A stretch of DNA of 64,000 nucleotides from assembly GCA_040752195.1 (NCBI GenBank), contig JBFMFC010000013.1, positions 1-64,000 on the forward strand, written 5' to 3'. Origin of the DNA: DSNY01 sp040752195 (GTDB lineage: Bacteria > Pseudomonadota > Gammaproteobacteria > Burkholderiales > Burkholderiaceae_F). Every line of letters begins with the position of its first letter. Positions within the stretch are counted from its first letter, which is position 1. The position numbers and the translations under genes were made by a program. The notes under the pieces are model-generated. The model made no database searches. It saw only the letters and a list, made by a program, of their open reading frames with translations, and was not told where the DNA came from. Shown here piece after piece: positions 1-8,832 of this stretch.

Positions 1-1175
1 GCTTCGTCGAGGACGTACACGCGCTGGTCGGAGGAGACGCCGACTACGCCGGGTTCGAGGTCGGATCGCCCGACCACGATCGCACCTGGCACTGGAACAA
101 GTGTCGCGACGGGGTGCTGAACCGGACGCCGTACGGCAAGCGATTTCGCGGAACCTGGGGCAATGGACGCTTTTATTACCTGTCCGCTGCCGCGCTGCGT
201 GCCTTCGCCCTTGCCACGTTACGTTTTCCGTCCGAGATCGACGGCGAACTATACGAAGACAAGTTCGTCGGCGACACGCTGCGCGCCGAAGGGATCCGGC
301 TCGCGCCGCTGCCGGCGGGGGCCGCGGGGGTGGGCGCGGACAACCTCCCGCCCGCGCCGCTCGTCGCACCCGCCGCCCCGCCGCGTGCGCACGCACTGTC
401 ACCGTGGGGCGCCGAGCGCGCAGACCGTCCGCTGAAGGTCGCCGTCGTGACGCCCTACCACAAAGAAGACCGGCAGCTAGTCGAGCGTTGCGTCGACTCG
501 GTTCGCGCTCAGACCTACGGAGCCACCCACTTCGTCGTCGCCGACGGTTTCGCGCAAGACTGGCTCGACCGCGCGGGTGTGCGACACCTTCGGCTCGACC
601 GTGCGCATGCGAACTTCGGCAATACGCCGCGCGCAGTCGGAGGTCTGCTCGCGGTCAGCGAAGGTTTCGATGCAGTCTGCTTTCTCGACGCCGACAACTG
701 GCTGGAACAGGACCACGTCGCCGCATGCGTCGAGGGCGCACTCGAAGGCTCCCGACCCGACTATGTCATCGCTCGCCGGCGCTTCGTGCGCATGGACGGA
801 TCGGTCCTCCCCGTCGAAGCGGGCGAGGACGATCGCGACGGCCACGTCGACACGAGCTGCCTGTTTCTGCTGCGCGGCGCCTTCCACACGATCGCCCGCT
901 GGGCAACGATGCCGCGGCCGCTCGCCTGTATCGGCGATCGGGTCTACGCGGCCACGCTGCGATCCGAAGGGTTGCGCGCCGCGCGGATCGACCGGGTGAC
1001 GGTCAACTACCTGTGCACCTGGGAATCGCTGTTTCGGGCGGCAGGCGAAGAACCGCCCGCGTACGCCAAGCCGAGCATCGACCCGACACCGGCCATTGCG
1101 TGGTGGAAGTCCGCGAGAGCCGAAGCCGAAGTCATCGTCGATCGGCTGGTCGGTGCCAGGCTCCGGCCCGCTTGA
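1..1175 (+). CDS. Glycosyltransferase, family 2 type (5' end cut off)
   Basis: The reading frame is already open at the window edge, so the start lies upstream; about 390 residues are visible. The C-terminal part, from roughly nt 435, is a GT-A family-2 glycosyltransferase: a beta strand ending in VVTPYHKED, a DSVRAQTY helix, and the metal/nucleotide-binding FLDADNW motif near nt 690. The N-terminal part carries YYLS and YEDKFVGDTL, which resemble the galactosyltransferase/fringe-like pattern, so the protein may hold two transferase domains. It transfers sugar from a nucleotide donor to an unknown acceptor. The next gene, 36 bp downstream on the same strand, is a second sugar-modifying enzyme and the flagellin gene is nearby, so flagellin glycosylation is the best guess. 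Surface polysaccharide synthesis is the alternative. Confidence 0.75.
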   Translation, partial: FVEDVHALVGGDADYAGFEVGSPDHDRTWHWNKCRDGVLNRTPYGKRFRGTWGNGRFYYLSAAALRAFALATLRFPSEIDGELYEDKFVGDTLRAEGIRLAPLPAGAAGVGADNLPPAPLVAPAAPPRAHALSPWGAERADRPLKVAVVTPYHKEDRQLVERCVDSVRAQTYGATHFVVADGFAQDWLDRAGVRHLRLDRAHANFGNTPRAVGGLLAVSEGFDAVCFLDADNWLEQDHVAACVEGALEGSRPDYVIARRRFVRMDGSVLPVEAGEDDRDGHVDTSCLFLLRGAFHTIARWATMPRPLACIGDRVYAATLRSEGLRAARIDRVTVNYLCTWESLFRAAGEEPPAYAKPSIDPTPAIAWWKSARAEAEVIVDRLVGARLRPA

Positions 1176-1211
1176 GGAACGCGCCCCGTTCCGCCACCCT
1201 ACGATCCCGCC

Positions 1212-2795
1212 ATGGACATCCGCACCCTGACCGCACTGACCGCGCTCGAGTTTCCCTTTCTGCACACGCGCACGCTATTCGATCGTGCGTCGCGCAACCT
1301 GCTCACGGCGCCCTACGACGACCCGAAGCTGACGCAGCTCGACTTCCAAGCGAGCGCTGCGCCCGTTCATTGCTTCTGGTCCGGCCCGAAGCCGAACGAG
1401 ATCGCTTCACTCGCGTTACGCTCGTTCGTGCATCACGGGCACGCCGTACATCTGTACACGTACGACGCCCCGGAAGCGCTCGCTCGGCATGTCCCGTCCG
1501 GCGTGGCCGTGCGTGACGCCTCGGACGTCGTGCCGCGCGCGGTCTATGAAGCATGCCTCGCGCGTTCCGAAGTGCGCTACTTCAGCGACATTTTTCGGTA
1601 TGCCGCGTTGTACAGATTCGGTGGATGGTGGGTCGACACCGATGTCGTTCTATTGCGGTCGCTGCCAGCGGTCGATCGGTATTTCTTCTGCAGTCAGTGG
1701 AACGGCATCGAAGCTGGGCATCTGCTCGTGGGCGACGTGTTGCACGCGCCGAGGGCGTGCACCCACATGCTGACGCTGTACCGCATGTCGCTAGCGAACT
1801 TGCTTGACCCGGACGGCGACCGCAGCTTCGGCGCCATCGGGCCGAAGCTGTTGACCGACTACGTGCTGACGCGCGCACCTGAACTGAAGCGGCATGTGTT
1901 CTCGCCGACGCTGTTCAACACGATTGACTGGACCGAGATTGACCTGTTCCACGCACCGCACCGCGACGCGCTGGAACTCGCTTCGGATCCGCGCGTGATC
2001 GGCCTCCACTTGTGGAACAAGGTGTGGACCGAACGCGGCGTGACACTGGCCGACGCGCAGCCCGGCAGCCTTGCGTTCCTGCTGGGCGAGCACTACGCCA
2101 CGCCGAACCGGCTGGCACGGCTCGCGGCGCAGTACGGATCGGACAAGGGAACGACGTACAAGGGCGCGCCGTCGCATCACTACACGCGCGTCTATCAGAC
2201 TTTGTTCGAGACGCGGATGCTGCAGCCGGTGAAGATCCTGGAGATCGGGCTGTGCCGGGGCCTGTTCGAAGGCTGGAAGCAGGACGACATCCCCAGCTTG
2301 CGCATGTGGCTCGACTTCTTTCCGAGTGCCAGCGTGTTCGGAGTCGACATCAGCGACTTCTCCTGGTACTCGAATGAGCGAGTGCAGATCTTCCGCGCCG
2401 ACGCGTCTTCGGAGGCCAGCCTGCGCGAGAACGTCGTCAACAATCTCAAGGGCACGCAGCTCGACATCGTGATCGACGACGGCTCGCATGCGAGCTGGGA
2501 TCAGCAAGTCACGTTCAAGCAGCTCTTCCCCCTGGTGGCGCCCGGCGGCCTTTACATCATCGAGGACCTCGACTGGCAGCCTCCGCTCGCTGCGGACGCG
2601 CCGCAGACCCCGCCAACCAAGACGTTGCTCGAGTACTTCGGCGGAACCGGACGCCTGCCGAGCGCCGTTTGGTCGCGCGACGAGTCCGACGCGCTCGCCG
2701 CGCAGATCGAAGCGGTGGAGTTTCACGACAGCTTCAGCGAGCTGGTCAACCGCAACCTGTGCGGCGGCCTCGCCGTGATCCGCAAGAAGCGCTGA
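1212..2795 (+). CDS. Fused GT32-type glycosyltransferase and sugar O-methyltransferase
   Basis: This 527-residue protein has two enzymatic halves. Residues about 40-290 look like a GT32 (TcdA/B-like sugar-binding) transferase, with FSDIFRYAALYRFGGWWVD followed by the DTD metal motif near residue 145. Residues about 300-527 form a class I SAM methyltransferase of the MycE (macrolide sugar O-methyltransferase) type. It shows YGSDKGTTY, the SAM loop ILEIGLCRG, IDDGSH and IIEDLDW; in MycE the equivalent Asp, Glu and Asp bind magnesium. The likely activity is to add a sugar and O-methylate it, or a sugar already present. It follows another glycosyltransferase on the same strand and probably shares its operon. 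The acceptor is inferred to be flagellin from position only. Confidence 0.75.
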   Translation: MDIRTLTALTALEFPFLHTRTLFDRASRNLLTAPYDDPKLTQLDFQASAAPVHCFWSGPKPNEIASLALRSFVHHGHAVHLYTYDAPEALARHVPSGVAVRDASDVVPRAVYEACLARSEVRYFSDIFRYAALYRFGGWWVDTDVVLLRSLPAVDRYFFCSQWNGIEAGHLLVGDVLHAPRACTHMLTLYRMSLANLLDPDGDRSFGAIGPKLLTDYVLTRAPELKRHVFSPTLFNTIDWTEIDLFHAPHRDALELASDPRVIGLHLWNKVWTERGVTLADAQPGSLAFLLGEHYATPNRLARLAAQYGSDKGTTYKGAPSHHYTRVYQTLFETRMLQPVKILEIGLCRGLFEGWKQDDIPSLRMWLDFFPSASVFGVDISDFSWYSNERVQIFRADASSEASLRENVVNNLKGTQLDIVIDDGSHASWDQQVTFKQLFPLVAPGGLYIIEDLDWQPPLAADAPQTPPTKTLLEYFGGTGRLPSAVWSRDESDALAAQIEAVEFHDSFSELVNRNLCGGLAVIRKKR

Positions 2796-2851
2796 CGTCG
2801 CACTCCGGAAGTGTCGCGATCGGGCGCAATCGGCGGCGCAGCCCGCTGCGA

Positions 2852-3610
2852 TCAAGCCACCCGCTTCCCGCCCGCGACCTTGCGGTTCTCGGCGTCGATG
2901 CGGTTGACGTAGCGCTGCAGCATCAGGTGCGCCTGCGGCGCCATGTCGACGAACTCGCAGCCGCAGCGGCGCGCGCGCTCGTCGCGCGGCACCTGGTCGA
3001 TGTGACGCACGTTCAGGCTGACCGACACCGATCCGACCCCGGGCAGATCGAGGAAACAGTTGTCGACCACTTTGCCGGTCGGCAGTTCGAACTTTTCCGG
3101 GTAGGTCAGCACCGCCAGCCCGCCGACACTGATGTCGAGCACGCGCAGCGACTCGTACTGCTTCGAGTCCTCGCTGTACGGCACCAGGCAAGTCGCCGGC
3201 TTCGACAGCGGCGGCCGTACACGGAAGAAGTCGCGCCGCTGCAGCCGCAGAAGCTGGTCGGGCAGCGGGACACGAAAGGCCGGCTTGCTCTGGAAGTAGG
3301 TCGCCTCGGCCAGTCGCGTGGTGAACTGCAGCTTGACGTTGTCGAGGAAGCCGACGAAGACGATGTGCTGCGACGCCAGCAGCCGCTTCTGCGCCAGCTC
3401 GTCGGACGCGTTGTCGAAGATCACTTCCTCGAAGCGCTCGTTGACATCGAGCAGCACGGTGACGACGAAGCCCGGCCCGTGCTCGAAGTACGCGGTGACC
3501 AGCACGCCTTCATCGCGCAGCTGGCGCAGCATCGCGGCGATCTCGACCCTCGAGTAGACGGCGAACCGCTCCAGCTCGGGCGATTCGGGTTCGGGGAAAG
3601 GCGAGGTCAT
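2852..3610 (-). CDS. ycgR: Flagellar brake protein YcgR (PilZ domain)
   Basis: YcgR binds cyclic di-GMP and slows flagellar rotation by contacting the motor. The 252-residue product has an N-terminal YcgR domain followed by a PilZ domain. The PilZ signature is intact: RRDFFRV (the RxxxR arm) and DISVGGLAV (the DxSxxG arm). The start MTSPFP was preferred to longer frames because the upstream residues look out-of-frame and basic. It is the last gene of the leftward late-flagellar run, so cyclic di-GMP control of motility is expected. The protein is close to the usual family length of about 245. Confidence 0.9.
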   Translation of the reverse strand: MTSPFPEPESPELERFAVYSRVEIAAMLRQLRDEGVLVTAYFEHGPGFVVTVLLDVNERFEEVIFDNASDELAQKRLLASQHIVFVGFLDNVKLQFTTRLAEATYFQSKPAFRVPLPDQLLRLQRRDFFRVRPPLSKPATCLVPYSEDSKQYESLRVLDISVGGLAVLTYPEKFELPTGKVVDNCFLDLPGVGSVSVSLNVRHIDQVPRDERARRCGCEFVDMAPQAHLMLQRYVNRIDAENRKVAGGKRVA

Positions 3611-3639
3611 GCCCACGATCGGCTTCCTTCTTGACGGCG

Positions 3640-3936
3640 CTACGCGCGCGCCTCGGCGCGCCGCTCGAGGCGGTACACCCACGCAAGTACTTCCGCCACG
3701 GCGACGTACAGCGCCGGCGGTATGTGCGCATCCAGGTCCAGTTGCATCAGCAGCGACACCAGCTCGCGCGATTCGTGCACGGGCACGCCCGCGGCACGCG
3801 CGCGCTCGATGATTTCATCGGCAACGAAGCCCTGCCCTTTAGCGACGAGCCGCGGCGCGCGCCCGGCCTGCGCATCGGTCGCTTCGTAGACGAGCGCGGC
3901 GGCGCGACGGTCCGGGTTCGGCAGCGGCGAATTCAT
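3640..3936 (-). CDS. FlhB C-terminal-domain-like export switch protein
   Basis: This 98-residue protein resembles the cytoplasmic C-terminal domain of FlhB/YscU (AALVYEATDAQAGRAPRLVAK, then ADEIIERARAAGVPV and the conserved LDLDAHIPPALY segment). Full FlhB carries four membrane helices and an NPTH autocleavage site; both are missing here, so it cannot be the channel component itself. Small FlhB-tail paralogues of this kind occur in many proteobacteria beside FliK-like genes and may adjust substrate switching. Its ATG overlaps the stop of the upstream FliK-like gene by four bases (ATGA), which implies translational coupling. The true flhB is not in the window. Confidence 0.8.
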   Translation of the reverse strand: MNSPLPNPDRRAAALVYEATDAQAGRAPRLVAKGQGFVADEIIERARAAGVPVHESRELVSLLMQLDLDAHIPPALYVAVAEVLAWVYRLERRAEARA

Positions 3937-5024
3937 GTGCCTTCCAGCGGCCGTGTCGTCGTATTGGGTTCGACCGCCTGCAGCAGCACCGGGGTCAGGC
4001 CATGTGCTTCGAGGCCGGCGCGGAACTCGGGCAAGGCTGCGGCCAGCGATTCGACGCGCGCGGACTCGAAGGTCGCCGCGATGGTCTCGCCCGACAGGCG
4101 AAGCCGCGCGACCACCTTGCCGAGCCGCGGCAGGTCGAGCGCGAGCGTCGCATTGAAGACGACCGGCGCGTCGTCGTCCGCGGCGGGATGTTCCGTCCCG
4201 CCGCGCTCGCGTGCGATCTCGATCGTCACCGGCTGTCCCGGCCAAGCCGGCCCGTGCAGGACGACGGCCTGCTGTTGCAGCGCCTGCAGTTGAGCGGCAA
4301 TGCGCGCCGCCGGCGCGACCTGCCCCTCCGCCGGCCGGATCTGCAGAAGCTCCTGCGCGATCGCCTCGTCCGGGCGCTCGCCTTGCGCCCACTGCGCGAG
4401 GTGCGACTCGAAGAACAGTCCGCTGCGCTCCAGCGCCGAGCGCAGCCGCTCGGCGATCGCGCGCACGGGTGCGGCGGGTTCAGGCGCCGCAATCAGCGGC
4501 TGCGCGAAGCTCACCGGCGCAGGTGCGCGGTCGCCCTCGATCGAACGGCCGACCGCGCGCGCCGTTCCCGATCCGGCCAGCGCGACCGCTGCGGCCGCGG
4601 ACGCCTGCGCACTGACGGCCCAGGCGCGCGCCGCCGCAGCCGCCTCGACCGACGCAGCGGGCGCGGCGACTTGCGATTGCGGCGCGGGCGGCACCGCTCG
4701 CGCCCGGACCTGATCCGCGGCGGGCGTGCCGATCAACGCGAGCAGCGCATCGCGCAGCGTGGCCGGGATCGCGAGCTGACGCATGCCCGCGTCGATCCTC
4801 GCTGCGCCCGCGCCTGCCGGCAGAACGAGGATCGCCTCGTCGCCCGCAGCCGCAATGCTGCGCAGATCGGCGACGAGCTGGCTCGGCGCCGTGGCGAGTC
4901 GCCCCTGGCCTTCGAGCAGCGGCAGCAGCGCGCGCAGGTTCAGAGCGATGCGCTCGACGCCGGCACGGACGTCGCCGGTTGGCCCGACGCGACGGGCGAC
5001 AGCAGCGATCGTTCCGAGGTCCAT
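3933..5024 (-). CDS. FliK-like hook-length control family protein
   Basis: A 363-residue Ala/Gln/Pro-rich protein whose C-terminal third (about residues 260-350) fits the Flg_hook domain of FliK: PVTIEIARERGG, then VVFNATLALDLPRLGKVVARLRLSG and an amphipathic end. FliK measures hook length and triggers the export switch through the FlhB tail. A second and more typical fliK lies in the fliFGHIJK cluster of this window, so this is a paralogue. Its coupling to the FlhB-tail-like gene suggests the two products work as a pair. The target is not known from sequence. Confidence 0.7.
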   Translation of the reverse strand: MDLGTIAAVARRVGPTGDVRAGVERIALNLRALLPLLEGQGRLATAPSQLVADLRSIAAAGDEAILVLPAGAGAARIDAGMRQLAIPATLRDALLALIGTPAADQVRARAVPPAPQSQVAAPAASVEAAAAARAWAVSAQASAAAAVALAGSGTARAVGRSIEGDRAPAPVSFAQPLIAAPEPAAPVRAIAERLRSALERSGLFFESHLAQWAQGERPDEAIAQELLQIRPAEGQVAPAARIAAQLQALQQQAVVLHGPAWPGQPVTIEIARERGGTEHPAADDDAPVVFNATLALDLPRLGKVVARLRLSGETIAATFESARVESLAAALPEFRAGLEAHGLTPVLLQAVEPNTTTRPLEGT

Positions 5025-5037
5025 CGCGCGGTCGGTT

Positions 5038-5394
5038 TCAGGGTCGCGCGCGCTGCGCAGCGCGCGGCGCGCGTATCAGTCGCTCGAGCTGGCGCAGCCA
5101 CGGCTCGGCACGCGCGCGGATCTCGGCATCGTCGGCAAGGATGCCGCGCAGCAGCTCGATGCGCCGACGCTGTTCGGGCGCGCTCAGGCGCTCGGTCCTG
5201 TGCGCCGCTTTCAGCTCGGCGATCAGATCGCGGCAGCGATCCTCGAGGCGCGCCACCTCGTCCCAGTCCTCGCTGCGCGCGGCGCAAAGCATTCTTCGGC
5301 TCGCCTGCGCGATCGCTTCGTAGCGCTGGATCAGCCGCGGCGCGCCGCCCGGCGCGCGCGTCCCGCGAGCCCGGCCGTCGTCGGGTGGAGGCAT
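5038..5394 (-). CDS. fliT: Flagellar export chaperone FliT
   Basis: FliT binds the cap protein FliD before export and, in enterics, also modulates FlhDC. The 118-residue product is largely helical (RLIQRYEAIAQASRRMLCAARSEDWDEVARLE, in part), which is the family pattern, and it directly follows fliS, the usual partner gene. The start MPPPDDG is chosen because a GAGGAG sequence lies about ten bases upstream on the coding strand; longer upstream extensions overlap the end of fliS. Sequence conservation in FliT is low, so the name rests on both fold pattern and position. Confidence 0.75.
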   Translation of the reverse strand: MPPPDDGRARGTRAPGGAPRLIQRYEAIAQASRRMLCAARSEDWDEVARLEDRCRDLIAELKAAHRTERLSAPEQRRRIELLRGILADDAEIRARAEPWLRQLERLIRAPRAAQRARP

Positions 5395-5419
5395 CTGCAA
5401 GGCGCTCCTCGCATCGGGC

Positions 5420-5938
5420 TCAGGCCGTGACGACGACACCGCGCACCGGGCCGGCGCTCGCATCGTCGAACAACCGCGCCGCCGGTGGCATTGAAGCACC
5501 GACGGTCGGCGCCGCCGCCGCGGCATTCGCAGCGGCTTCAGATTTCGCGACCGGCGCGCGCGCGCCGATTTGCGCCCACGCGTCGCGCAGGTCCGCGAGC
5601 AAACGGCTGACCTCGTCCAGCGCGGCGTGGTCGTTCTTCAGGTTCGCCTGCAGCAGGCGCAGGCTCGCGTAGTCGTACAGGGCGGCGAGCTGTCTGGCGA
5701 GCGGACCGCCGGCGTCCTTGTCGAGGCTCGCCTTCAGCCCTTCCTCGACGATGCGCACCGCCTTGCCGAGCGCCTGGCCCTTTCCCGCCACGTTGCCGGT
5801 GGCGATGTGCGCCTGCGCGAGCTTGATCGCCTCGAGCGCGCCGTCGAACAGCATCAGCACGAGCCGATGCGGGTCGGCGGCCGCCACGCCGCTGTCGACA
5901 CCGACGCGCTGATAGGCCCTGGCACCGTATCCGCTCAT
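5420..5938 (-). CDS. fliS: Flagellin export chaperone FliS
   Basis: FliS keeps flagellin monomers unfolded in the cytoplasm and delivers them to the export gate. The 172-residue product carries the family landmarks YQRVGVDSGV near the start, PHRLVLMLFDGALEAI, and the helix IVEEGLKASLD followed by LYDYASLRLLQANL. About 40 Ala-rich residues at the C-terminus (SEAAANAAAAAP) go beyond the usual length of 130. It lies between fliD and fliT on the same strand, the standard late-flagellar order. Confidence 0.93.
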   Translation of the reverse strand: MSGYGARAYQRVGVDSGVAAADPHRLVLMLFDGALEAIKLAQAHIATGNVAGKGQALGKAVRIVEEGLKASLDKDAGGPLARQLAALYDYASLRLLQANLKNDHAALDEVSRLLADLRDAWAQIGARAPVAKSEAAANAAAAAPTVGASMPPAARLFDDASAGPVRGVVVTA

Positions 5939-6033
5939 TCCTTCCTCGCAGTCATTGGATCGATACCCGAGGTATCGGCCGCACCCGCACCGTCATTGAA
6001 TTCGAAAAGAAGCCGGTTCCGCGAACCCGTCCG

Positions 6034-7416
6034 CTACTTCTGCTGGTTGATCGTCGGCAGTCCGGCCAGGGCGTTGCCGAGCGCGAGGCTTTGCTGCTGA
6101 CGCGTAGAGAGCAGCGCATCGAGCTTGCTGTACTGCGTGATCAAGCGTCTCTCGATCGTCGCCAGGCGCGCCTCGAGCCGCTCCTGCTGCTGGTCGAGCG
6201 TACGGATCGATGCGCGCAGTCCGTCCTCGCGCGCCTTGAGCGACCCGTCGACCCCGGCGATCGCATCGATCCGAGCGCGCAGCCGCACCGCGAAGCCCTG
6301 CTCCGCCTCGACCGTGGACGTGGCGGCAAACAGGCGCGCCACCTTGGCGCTGTCGGCCGCCAGCGCGTCGCCGAACTTGGTCCCGTTCAGCTTCAGCGTG
6401 CCGTCGCGCTGGATCTCGAGTCCGACTTCGGACAGCCGGGTGTAGTCGCCCGCGGCCGCGCTCATCGTGCCGCGAACGATCGAACGGACTGCGTTCTGCA
6501 CCTGGCGCAGCAGCGATTCTCCGTTCAGCACCGCCGCGGTCTTGGTGTTCGGGTCGTACTTGGTCAGATCGGCGATCAGCTTCTCGACCTCGTTGTACGC
6601 CTTGACGAAGTCCTCGACGGACTTCTTGACCGCATCGGCGTCCTGCGCGACCGTGATCTCGGCGTCGACCGTCGTTCCGGGCGCAGAGCCGGCCGGTGGT
6701 GCTTTCGCCAGCGTCAGCGTCAGGCCCTCGATCGCGTCCTTGATCGTGTTCGACGACGACGTGAGCGTCAGCCCGTTGATGCTGAACTGCGCGTCCTGCG
6801 CCGCCTGGTTCTGCGTGAACGCGAGCCCGGCGAGGCCCGCGTCGACCTGGATCTGGAATCCGTTGGCGGCGCCGGTCTGCTTCGAGTTCAGCACGAGCCG
6901 CGTCTGCCCGCCGTCGTTGACCAGCGATGCGCGCACGCCGACGTTGGCCGCGTTGATCTCGTCGCGGATCTCGGTCAGCGTTCCCGTCCCGGTGTCGCCG
7001 ACGTTGATGGTCGCGAGCACGGTCGCGCCGTCGGCGCTCTTCAGGGTCAGGGTGCCGCTGCCGACGTCGGCCGTCGCACTCGAAAAAGCGGCCGAAGCGT
7101 TGGACTGCCCGCGCGCGAGCCGGCTGACCGATACCGTGTAGCTGCCGAGCTGCGGCGTTCCGCTGACGGCAGCGGTCGCGGCGTCGCCGCTGACGGTGGC
7201 CTTCGCCGCACTGAAGGTGCCCGTGCGGCGCAACGCGTCGGCGGCCGTCTGCAGCGCATCGAGCGCGCTCTTGACGCGGCCGAGCGCGGTGAGCCGCGAC
7301 TGGATCTGCGTCTCGCGCTGCTGCAGCTGCACGAGCGGCTTGCGCTCGATCGTCATCAACTGCGAGACGAGTGCGCCGACATCGATCGCACCGCCGCCGA
7401 TTCCGGTGGTCGCCAT
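6034..7416 (-). CDS. fliD: Flagellar cap protein FliD (HAP2)
   Basis: FliD forms the pentameric filament cap that folds incoming flagellin. The 460-residue product begins with the conserved IDVGALVSQLMTIERKPL segment, contains the FliD N-terminal coiled coil (LQQRETQIQSRLTALGRVKS), and ends with the C-terminal heptad region RIDAIAGVDGSLKAREDGLR. Length is typical. It sits between flaG and fliS and probably shares the flaG transcript. Its middle domains are Thr/Ala/Asp-rich, as expected for a surface-exposed part. Confidence 0.93.
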   Translation of the reverse strand: MATTGIGGGAIDVGALVSQLMTIERKPLVQLQQRETQIQSRLTALGRVKSALDALQTAADALRRTGTFSAAKATVSGDAATAAVSGTPQLGSYTVSVSRLARGQSNASAAFSSATADVGSGTLTLKSADGATVLATINVGDTGTGTLTEIRDEINAANVGVRASLVNDGGQTRLVLNSKQTGAANGFQIQVDAGLAGLAFTQNQAAQDAQFSINGLTLTSSSNTIKDAIEGLTLTLAKAPPAGSAPGTTVDAEITVAQDADAVKKSVEDFVKAYNEVEKLIADLTKYDPNTKTAAVLNGESLLRQVQNAVRSIVRGTMSAAAGDYTRLSEVGLEIQRDGTLKLNGTKFGDALAADSAKVARLFAATSTVEAEQGFAVRLRARIDAIAGVDGSLKAREDGLRASIRTLDQQQERLEARLATIERRLITQYSKLDALLSTRQQQSLALGNALAGLPTINQQK

Positions 7417-7472
7417 GGTTGCGTTCTTCCCTTCCGCGCCGCGCTGCCGCGCCGGCCTCGCTGCTATCCGCT

Positions 7473-7838
7473 TCAGGCGTCGGCGCGTAGCAGCGCGCCG
7501 GCGGCGACGTCGTCCTGCAGCGCACGCGCGATCGCGAGCGCCTCTTCAGACGGGATCTGCCGCAGCACCTCGCGGGTGCGCGTATCGATCAATCTAACGA
7601 TCACGCGCTGCGTGCCTTCGTCGAATTCGAACGTCAATTCGCTGGCTTTTTGCGCGAGCCGGCGGTTGGCTTCGGCCATCGCCCGGCGCAGGTGCTCGGC
7701 TCCGGCGCGATCGGCCGCGTCGCGCGCAGCGGCTTGCGGCGCGGCCGAGGCGGCGTCCCGTCGGATCGTCGTGTGCGCCGCCCCGGAAGCGCGCGCCATG
7801 CGCTCCTGCACCGCACGGTCGACTTGGTCGATGTTCAT
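7473..7838 (-). CDS. flaG: FlaG family protein
   Basis: FlaG proteins influence filament length in other bacteria. The 121-residue product has a variable Ala/Arg-rich N-terminal half. The conserved C-terminal block is ELTFEFDEGTQRVIVRLIDT, then TREVLRQIPSEEAL, the FlaG signature. It follows fliC after a terminator and has its own sigma-28-like site about 50 bases upstream, so it is likely the first gene of a flaG-fliD-fliS-fliT unit. Confidence 0.88.
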   Translation of the reverse strand: MNIDQVDRAVQERMARASGAAHTTIRRDAASAAPQAAARDAADRAGAEHLRRAMAEANRRLAQKASELTFEFDEGTQRVIVRLIDTRTREVLRQIPSEEALAIARALQDDVAAGALLRADA

Positions 7839-7887
7839 CGCGCGTTCTCGTTCTGACCTTGCCGGGATGGCCCCCTGTTCGCCGGTT

Positions 7888-7915
7888 TATTCGGCACGCC
7901 CGCCGCCCGACTTGA
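7888..7915 (-). promoter_or_regulatory. Sigma-28-type promoter of flaG
   Basis: On the minus strand the site reads TCAAG, 15 bases, then GCCGAATA, close to the FliA consensus TAAA-N15-GCCGATAA. It lies between the fliC terminator and the flaG start, leaving a 5' leader of about 40 bases. The same TCAAG/GCCGAATA pair precedes fliL. Confidence 0.65.
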
Positions 7916-7926
7916 TGCCTACGGAC

Positions 7927-7956
7927 AAGAAAAAGGGGGCTCGCCCGAGCCCCCTT
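7927..7956 (-). terminator. Rho-independent terminator of fliC
   Basis: An 11-base inverted repeat (AAGGGGGCTCG and its complement) with a minimal loop is followed, on the minus strand, by a run of five Ts. It starts about 40 bases beyond the fliC stop codon and precedes the flaG promoter. Confidence 0.85.
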
Positions 7957-7995
7957 CCCTGCCTGCCCCCCAACCTGCTGAGGCGGCAAACCCGC

Positions 7996-8832
7996 TTAGC
8001 CGCGCAACAGCGACAGCACGTTCTGCGGCGCCGCGTTGGCTTGCGCCAGCATCGCCACACCGGCCTGCTGCAGGATCTGCGCGCGCGTCAGCGCGGCGGT
8101 CTCCTGGGCGTAGTCGGCGTCCATGATCCGGCTGCGCGCGGCCGCCTGGTTTTCGACGCCGACCTGCAAGCTGCTGATCGCCGACTCGAACCGGCTCTGG
8201 GCTGCGCCATACAGGGAACGCTCGGTGTTGACTTCGGTCAGCGCGTTGTCCAGCGCCGTGATCGCGGCCTCCGCGTTGGTCGCGTTGGTACCGGTGATCA
8301 GCACCGTCGTCGCCGCGGCCACCTGCACTTTGGCGGTCGTCGCCGTCAAGTCTGTGCCGGTGACGCTGATCGTCTCGCCGGTGTTGGCACCGACCTGGAA
8401 CGTCTGCGTGCCGCCCTTGAGCACCTGGTTGCTGTTGAACTTGGTCTGATCGACCAGGCGCTTCACCTCGGCCTGCAGCTCGGCGAACTCCTTCTGCAGG
8501 TTGTCGCGGTCCGTGCTCTGGTTCGTTCCGTTGGCCGACTGCACCGCCAGTTCGCGCATGCGCTGCAGCGCCTCGCCGATGCGCGAAAGCGCACCCTCGG
8601 CCGTCTGCGCCAGCGAGATCGCATCGTTGGCGTTGCGGATCGCAACGTTCATGCCGCGCACCTGCGTGTTCATCCGCTCGGCGATCGCCAGACCCGCGGC
8701 GTCGTCCTTCGCGCTGTTCACGCGCAGGCCCGACGACAGCCGCTGCACGGCGAGCGACATGGCCGCCTGCGACGTATTCAGGTTGCGCTGCGCGTTCAAC
8801 GACATGATGTTGGTATTGATGACCTGAGGCAT
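7996..8832 (-). CDS. fliC: Flagellin
   Basis: FliC is the filament subunit, exported with FliS and polymerised under the FliD cap. The 278-residue protein starts MPQVINTNIMSLNAQRNL and ends NAAPQNVLSLLRG, the conserved D0/D1 ends. LQRMRELAVQSANGT matches the segment recognised by TLR5 in other flagellins. The variable centre is short and Thr-rich (GTDLTATTAKVQ), a plausible target for O-linked glycans given the sugar-modifying genes at 1-2795. The start is set by AAAGGAG seven bases upstream. A single flagellin gene is visible. Confidence 0.96.
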   Translation of the reverse strand: MPQVINTNIMSLNAQRNLNTSQAAMSLAVQRLSSGLRVNSAKDDAAGLAIAERMNTQVRGMNVAIRNANDAISLAQTAEGALSRIGEALQRMRELAVQSANGTNQSTDRDNLQKEFAELQAEVKRLVDQTKFNSNQVLKGGTQTFQVGANTGETISVTGTDLTATTAKVQVAAATTVLITGTNATNAEAAITALDNALTEVNTERSLYGAAQSRFESAISSLQVGVENQAAARSRIMDADYAQETAALTRAQILQQAGVAMLAQANAAPQNVLSLLRG

